Positions 5,995 to 7,065 of a stretch of DNA of 7,065 nucleotides are shown piece after piece (within the stretch, counting starts at the first letter, position 1; each line of letters begins with the position of its first letter). The notes below the pieces were generated by a model, which searched no databases, was not told the DNA's origin, and worked only from the letters and a program-made list of their open reading frames with translations. Made by a program: the position numbers and the translations under genes. The stretch comes from an uncultured bacterium (GTDB taxonomy: Bacteria > Bdellovibrionota_C > UBA2361 > SZUA-149 > CALKYB01), in contig CALKYB010000140.1 in the NCBI GenBank assembly GCA_938003565.1, forward strand, positions 1 to 7,065, given 5' to 3'.

Positions 5995-7065
5995 GTGAGT
6001 TTGAATTCCAAATCAGCCCAATTTTTGAAGTCTTTTCTTATTTTCTTCTTTTTAATTTTTGTTGATAGTTTTGCTTCTCTACACCTCTTGCCTTACTGGG
6101 ATGATGCGGCGGGTATTATACCCGCTGCAGTGACTTTGAGTGAGCTCAACTTTAATTTTTCAGAACTCTTGTCAATGCCTGGTTATTCCCAGGGTGGCCC
6201 CAATCATCATGCAGATTCACCCTTTGTTTGGGCTACAGCTTTGATCTTAAAGTTGTTTGGAATTGGCTCGTCAGGACTCGTTTCCCTACATTTGTTTCAA
6301 TTTTTTCTTACAGCTTTGACTATTAGTATTCTGTTTTCCATATGCAGAGCGTTGTTTGATTTAAGATTGGCGATTTTGTTAACAGCCTGCTGCTATTTTG
6401 TTCCAGTCTTTCGTTCTCAAGTCAGCTCCTTGTATATGGAGATTTCTTTGGCTCTTTGTACTGTAGGTATACTCTTTTGTTTCCTGCGATCCAAGTGGTG
6501 GCCTCTGACGCTTTTAGCTTTACTTTCTTTTTTGATAAAAGAGACTGGATTGATCAACATAGTAGTTTGTTTTGTTTGTTTGGTTATTCCTTTGGAGAAG
6601 AGGCAAAAAATTCCTCTACTTAAAGCTTTGTTTTTATTCCTTTCGGTGTTGCTGATTGTTTATTTAAAATCTAAGTATGTTTGGCCGGCCTCAACCACTG
6701 ACCAAAAGGGCGAGTCTGTATTGTTTAAGACTTGGGATTTTCGTGATATTTTTGACTCCATCGTTCTTAGTTTTGTTTCATTCACTTCCTACGTTTATGA
6801 TCTCTTGGCTTTGATAGGAGTTCAGCTATTTTTTGTAATAGGAAGTCTTAGTTTTTTAGTTGTAAGGTATGCCCTTGAGTATCGTCAGAGAAGTGAAGGT
6901 GAGAAAATCGGTTTTTTTAAAGCAGACTTGTCTTCGAGAGAAAGGGCTTTGTTTTTCCTGTCAGCGTATTTAATATGTTTTCTGGGGTTTTTCTTTGTCA
7001 TTATGCCGATTACTATTGGTAAATCGCCATATCTTCTACCTCGGTATTTAACTCAAATAGTTCCA
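5995..7065 (+). CDS. GT39/ArnT-like (GT-C) membrane glycosyltransferase candidate, 3' end outside the window
   Basis: The frame is open for 357 codons from a GTG at 5995 to the window edge, with no stop. The product is very hydrophobic. A first membrane segment at about 10-30 is followed by an external loop with an acidic pair in YWDDA (34-38) and by NHHADSP (70-76). Further hydrophobic segments lie at about 92-120, 125-139, 148-164, 169-181, 185-199, 208-224, 252-290 and 318-341. Family-like features are the DD pair in the first loop, where GT-C enzymes keep catalytic acidic residues, FLIKETG (179-185) and a late LLPRYL (347-352). Members use polyprenyl-phosphate sugars on the periplasmic side, which would pair with the GtrB-like enzyme on the other strand. 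The gene abuts the SDR stop and so is probably in the same operon. Other multi-span surface-polysaccharide proteins remain possible. Acceptor and donor are unknown. Confidence 0.75.
   Translation, partial: MSLNSKSAQFLKSFLIFFFLIFVDSFASLHLLPYWDDAAGIIPAAVTLSELNFNFSELLSMPGYSQGGPNHHADSPFVWATALILKLFGIGSSGLVSLHLFQFFLTALTISILFSICRALFDLRLAILLTACCYFVPVFRSQVSSLYMEISLALCTVGILFCFLRSKWWPLTLLALLSFLIKETGLINIVVCFVCLVIPLEKRQKIPLLKALFLFLSVLLIVYLKSKYVWPASTTDQKGESVLFKTWDFRDIFDSIVLSFVSFTSYVYDLLALIGVQLFFVIGSLSFLVVRYALEYRQRSEGEKIGFFKADLSSRERALFFLSAYLICFLGFFFVIMPITIGKSPYLLPRYLTQIVP

Overview
The window reads as part of a cell-surface polysaccharide (O-antigen or capsule type) biosynthesis locus, most likely from a Gram-negative bacterium. 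This rests on the pathway content: a complete-looking rfbF-rfbG-rfbH set for CDP-activated 3,6-dideoxyhexose, a polyprenyl-phosphate type glycosyltransferase, and a large GT-C-like membrane protein. The sequence is AT-leaning by eye (not computed), and the plus-strand genes are rich in T (many TTT, TTG, GGT codons). I cannot name the genus. Marine bacteria or cyanobacteria are possible, but nothing in the sequence proves it.

Layout, left to right. (1) Positions 1-213 hold the C-terminal end of a plus-strand protein cut by the window edge. (2) After only 8 bp comes a leftward pair on the minus strand, transcribed from about 1650 down to 222. An RmlC-like sugar epimerase-family cupin is first, and its 3' end overlaps by 8 bp the start of a GtrB/DPM1-like family 2 glycosyltransferase with two C-terminal membrane helices. 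(3) Positions 1651-1821 are a 171-bp divergent intergenic region with a perfect 7-bp inverted repeat (3-bp spacer) at 1748-1764 and no promoter I can call with confidence. (4) A rightward, tightly packed operon follows: rfbF (glucose-1-phosphate cytidylyltransferase), rfbG (CDP-glucose 4,6-dehydratase, starting at a TTG), rfbH (CDP-4-keto-6-deoxyglucose 3-dehydrase), an SDR-family gene in the place where Salmonella and Yersinia carry the final dideoxysugar synthase, and a 3'-truncated multi-membrane-span protein of GT39/ArnT-like appearance.

How they fit together. RfbF makes CDP-glucose, RfbG makes CDP-4-keto-6-deoxyglucose, and RfbH removes the C3 hydroxyl using PMP and an iron-sulfur cluster. 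The SDR would then reduce or otherwise finish the 4-keto intermediate to give the specific CDP-sugar. The divergent cupin could contribute an epimerisation, as AscE does in the ascarylose route, but its active site looks degenerate. The GtrB-like enzyme and the GT-C-like membrane protein suggest that a sugar is also loaded onto a polyprenyl phosphate and transferred on the periplasmic side. The reductase partner of RfbH (E3, RfbI/DdhD/AscD) is not in the window. The gene order F-G-H-SDR otherwise matches the known enterobacterial cassette. I found no RNA genes, CRISPR, insertion sequences or clear intrinsic terminators, and no gene-free stretch longer than 300 bp.
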